DNA of 64,000 nucleotides from Rhizobium favelukesii. GTDB lineage: Bacteria > Pseudomonadota > Alphaproteobacteria > Rhizobiales > Rhizobiaceae. Numbering within the stretch: position 1 is the stretch's first letter; each line of letters starts with the position of its first letter. The stretch is from the NCBI RefSeq assembly GCF_000577275.2, contig NZ_HG916852.1:2855001-2919000 (forward strand), given 5' to 3'. The translations under genes and the position numbers were made by a program. The notes beneath the pieces were generated by a model. The model saw only the letters and a list, made by a program, of their open reading frames with translations, was not told the DNA's origin and did no database searches. Positions 62,954 through 64,000 of the stretch are shown piece by piece.

Positions 62954-62982
62954 CTTATAGCCGGGCTACAAAAAACTGGCAA
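62954..62982 (-). promoter_or_regulatory. Promoter of leuL–leuA
   Basis: On the minus strand TTGCCA (62982–62977), a 17-base spacer and TATAAG (62959–62954) form a strong sigma-70-type promoter immediately after the benE stop and just before the leader peptide. Transcription would begin about 62947. Confidence 0.75.
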
Positions 62983-62991
62983 TCCCTCCGC

Positions 62992-63999
62992 CTATTTTTT
63001 CGCCGCTTGCACAAGACGTGACAATGCCAGCATCAGCCCTCCGCCGAGCAATCCCCAGAATGCGCCGGAGATACCGGCGAAGGAGACACCGGATGCGGTC
63101 ACCAGAAACGTGATGGCTGCCGCCTCCCGCGATTCCGGCGCCTGGAAGGCGGCCATGGCCGAACCCGAGAAGGCGCCGACCAGCGCCAGCCCGGCCACGG
63201 CCTGGATCAGGATCGGCGGCGCGAGCGCCACGAAGGTCGTCACTGCGCCGGCAAGCAGCCCGAGAATGACATAGGAGATGCCTGAGACCAGGACCGCCCA
63301 GTAGCGCCGCGCCGGATCGGGATGCGCGTCCTGGCCAGCGCACATCGCCGCGGTAATCGCAGCAAGGTTCACCGCATGGCCTCCAAACGGCGCCGACAGT
63401 ATCGAGAACAGGCCGGTCACGGAAAAGAGTGGCCCGGGCTTTGGCGCATAGCCATTCACCTTCAAGACCGCAATGCCGGGAATGTTCTGCGACGCCATAG
63501 TCACGATGAAGAGCGGCAGGGCGATGGAAATGAAAGCCGGCAGATTGAAGACAGGAGCCACGAACGCGACAGGGGGCCGCAGCGCCTGTTCGATCGAACC
63601 GAGCGCCCCTTGGGGAATGTCCACGCCGAAGGCTACCACCAGGACGAAAGCCGCTAGAGCCGCCGGCACCGCCCAGAGCCGCTTGAACGCGCCGACGACG
63701 ATCCACGCCAGTACGATCGGCAAGCCAAGTAGCGGGTTGAAGCCGATCGCCCTGACCGGCGCAAAGCACAACCCGATCAGCACACCAGCGAGCATCGCAT
63801 TGGCAAGAGGCGCGGGAATAGCCGCGACTGCCCGGCCGAGCGGCTTGAACAGGCCGGCAATAACGATCAGCAACGCGCAGATAAGAAACGCTCCGACCGC
63901 CGCATTGAACCCACCTTCGACCACACCGGTACTTGCAAGGAGCGCCCCACCCGGAGTGGACCATGCGATACTGATGGGCACACGCGTCACGGTGCTGAG
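62992..63999 (-). CDS. BenE-type benzoate/H+ symporter (5' end outside window)
   Basis: The last 335 residues of a transporter of the BenE family, open to the right edge. The visible sequence has about ten hydrophobic helices, with PAPLANAMLAGVLIGLCFAP, PLFIVTMASQNIPGIAVLKV and the AAMCAGQDAHPDPARRYWA loop that is diagnostic of BenE. Members were first linked to benzoate uptake; many bacteria carry copies with unknown substrates. It ends ten bases before the −35 box of the leuA leader promoter. Confidence 0.9.
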   Translation of the reverse strand, partial: LSTVTRVPISIAWSTPGGALLASTGVVEGGFNAAVGAFLICALLIVIAGLFKPLGRAVAAIPAPLANAMLAGVLIGLCFAPVRAIGFNPLLGLPIVLAWIVVGAFKRLWAVPAALAAFVLVVAFGVDIPQGALGSIEQALRPPVAFVAPVFNLPAFISIALPLFIVTMASQNIPGIAVLKVNGYAPKPGPLFSVTGLFSILSAPFGGHAVNLAAITAAMCAGQDAHPDPARRYWAVLVSGISYVILGLLAGAVTTFVALAPPILIQAVAGLALVGAFSGSAMAAFQAPESREAAAITFLVTASGVSFAGISGAFWGLLGGGLMLALSRLVQAAKK

Positions 64000-64000
64000 C

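Noticed and set aside
1..64000. tRNA or rRNA genes, CRISPR arrays, insertion sequences, prophage or integrase genes
   Set aside because: None of the gaps shows cloverleaf arms, spaced direct repeats, terminal inverted repeats with a transposase, or phage genes.

Overview
The window looks like chromosomal DNA of an alphaproteobacterium of the Rhizobiaceae, most likely an Ensifer/Sinorhizobium or Rhizobium relative. The clues are gene content and order (lgt–MidA-type methyltransferase–pgeF–M24 peptidase–lipoprotein–prs; rplY–pth–ychF; petABC; trmL; hemF; cca–NUDIX–DUF1285 divergent from moxR–DUF58–DUF4159), a second ClpS of the ClpS2 type, an actinobacterial-type LeuA, promoters of the alphaproteobacterial CTTG/CTATA kind, and even high-GC codon use. 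I see no insertion sequence, prophage, CRISPR array, tRNA or rRNA gene, so this is core genome with a few accessory insertions.

Layout. 1–3.1 kb: the 3' part of an EnvZ-like sensor kinase and a DUF1349 gene (+), then a minus-strand operon ybjN–proC–csaA. 3.1–3.46 kb: a gene-free gap holding an exact match to the rhizobial general-stress sigma (RpoE2/EcfG) promoter pattern, two hairpins and a 20-codon ORF with a strong ribosome binding site. 3.5–10.7 kb: ubiK (−), lgt, methyltransferase, pgeF, peptidase, lipoprotein, prs and a triple Kazal-like lipoprotein. 10.8–18.6 kb (−): a CxxC peroxiredoxin, a zinc-ribbon/adenylate-cyclase/ATPase/TPR protein, a secreted protein of unknown function and an MHYT-GGDEF-EAL protein. 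18.8–27.3 kb: rplY with a structured leader, a second GGDEF-EAL gene with an apparent frameshift plus an orphan solute-binding protein, pth, an acetyltransferase, clpS, ychF and a DUF2157 membrane protein.

27.3–41.9 kb: two MaoC hydratases, apt, the cytochrome bc1 operon petABC, a membrane-anchored EEP-family protein, two full-length ABC exporters flanking a small ribbon-helix-helix protein, trmL, a Na/Pi cotransporter, hemF and small conserved proteins. 41.8–51.8 kb: the DUF1285–NUDIX–cca operon (−), divergent from a five-gene block (MoxR ATPase, DUF58, BatA/DUF4159 protein, large two-ended membrane protein, acetyltransferase) that looks like a complete cell-envelope system of unknown function. 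51.8–58.6 kb: a Tat-exported PhoX phosphatase, an MFS transporter, an acetyltransferase, a glutathionyl-hydroquinone reductase-type GST, a NUDIX protein and a metallophosphoesterase. 58.7–60.8 kb: a secreted TPR protein with a likely 3' frameshift, followed by an ECF sigma/anti-sigma pair. 60.9–64 kb (−): leuA preceded by a promoter and a leucine-rich leader peptide with competing hairpins (classical attenuation), then a partial BenE-type transporter.

Themes: envelope lipoprotein and peptidoglycan maintenance (lgt, pgeF, two lipoproteins), respiration and heme (petABC, ubiK, hemF), second messengers (two c-di-GMP proteins, one cyclase), amino-acid synthesis (proC, leuA) and phosphate (phoX, Na/Pi cotransporter). 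The most novel-looking items are the stress-promoter/micro-ORF locus at 3.15–3.4 kb, the leuA leader, the MoxR–DUF58–DUF4159 block, the Kazal-repeat lipoprotein, the solute-binding protein next to a c-di-GMP enzyme, and two likely frameshifts.
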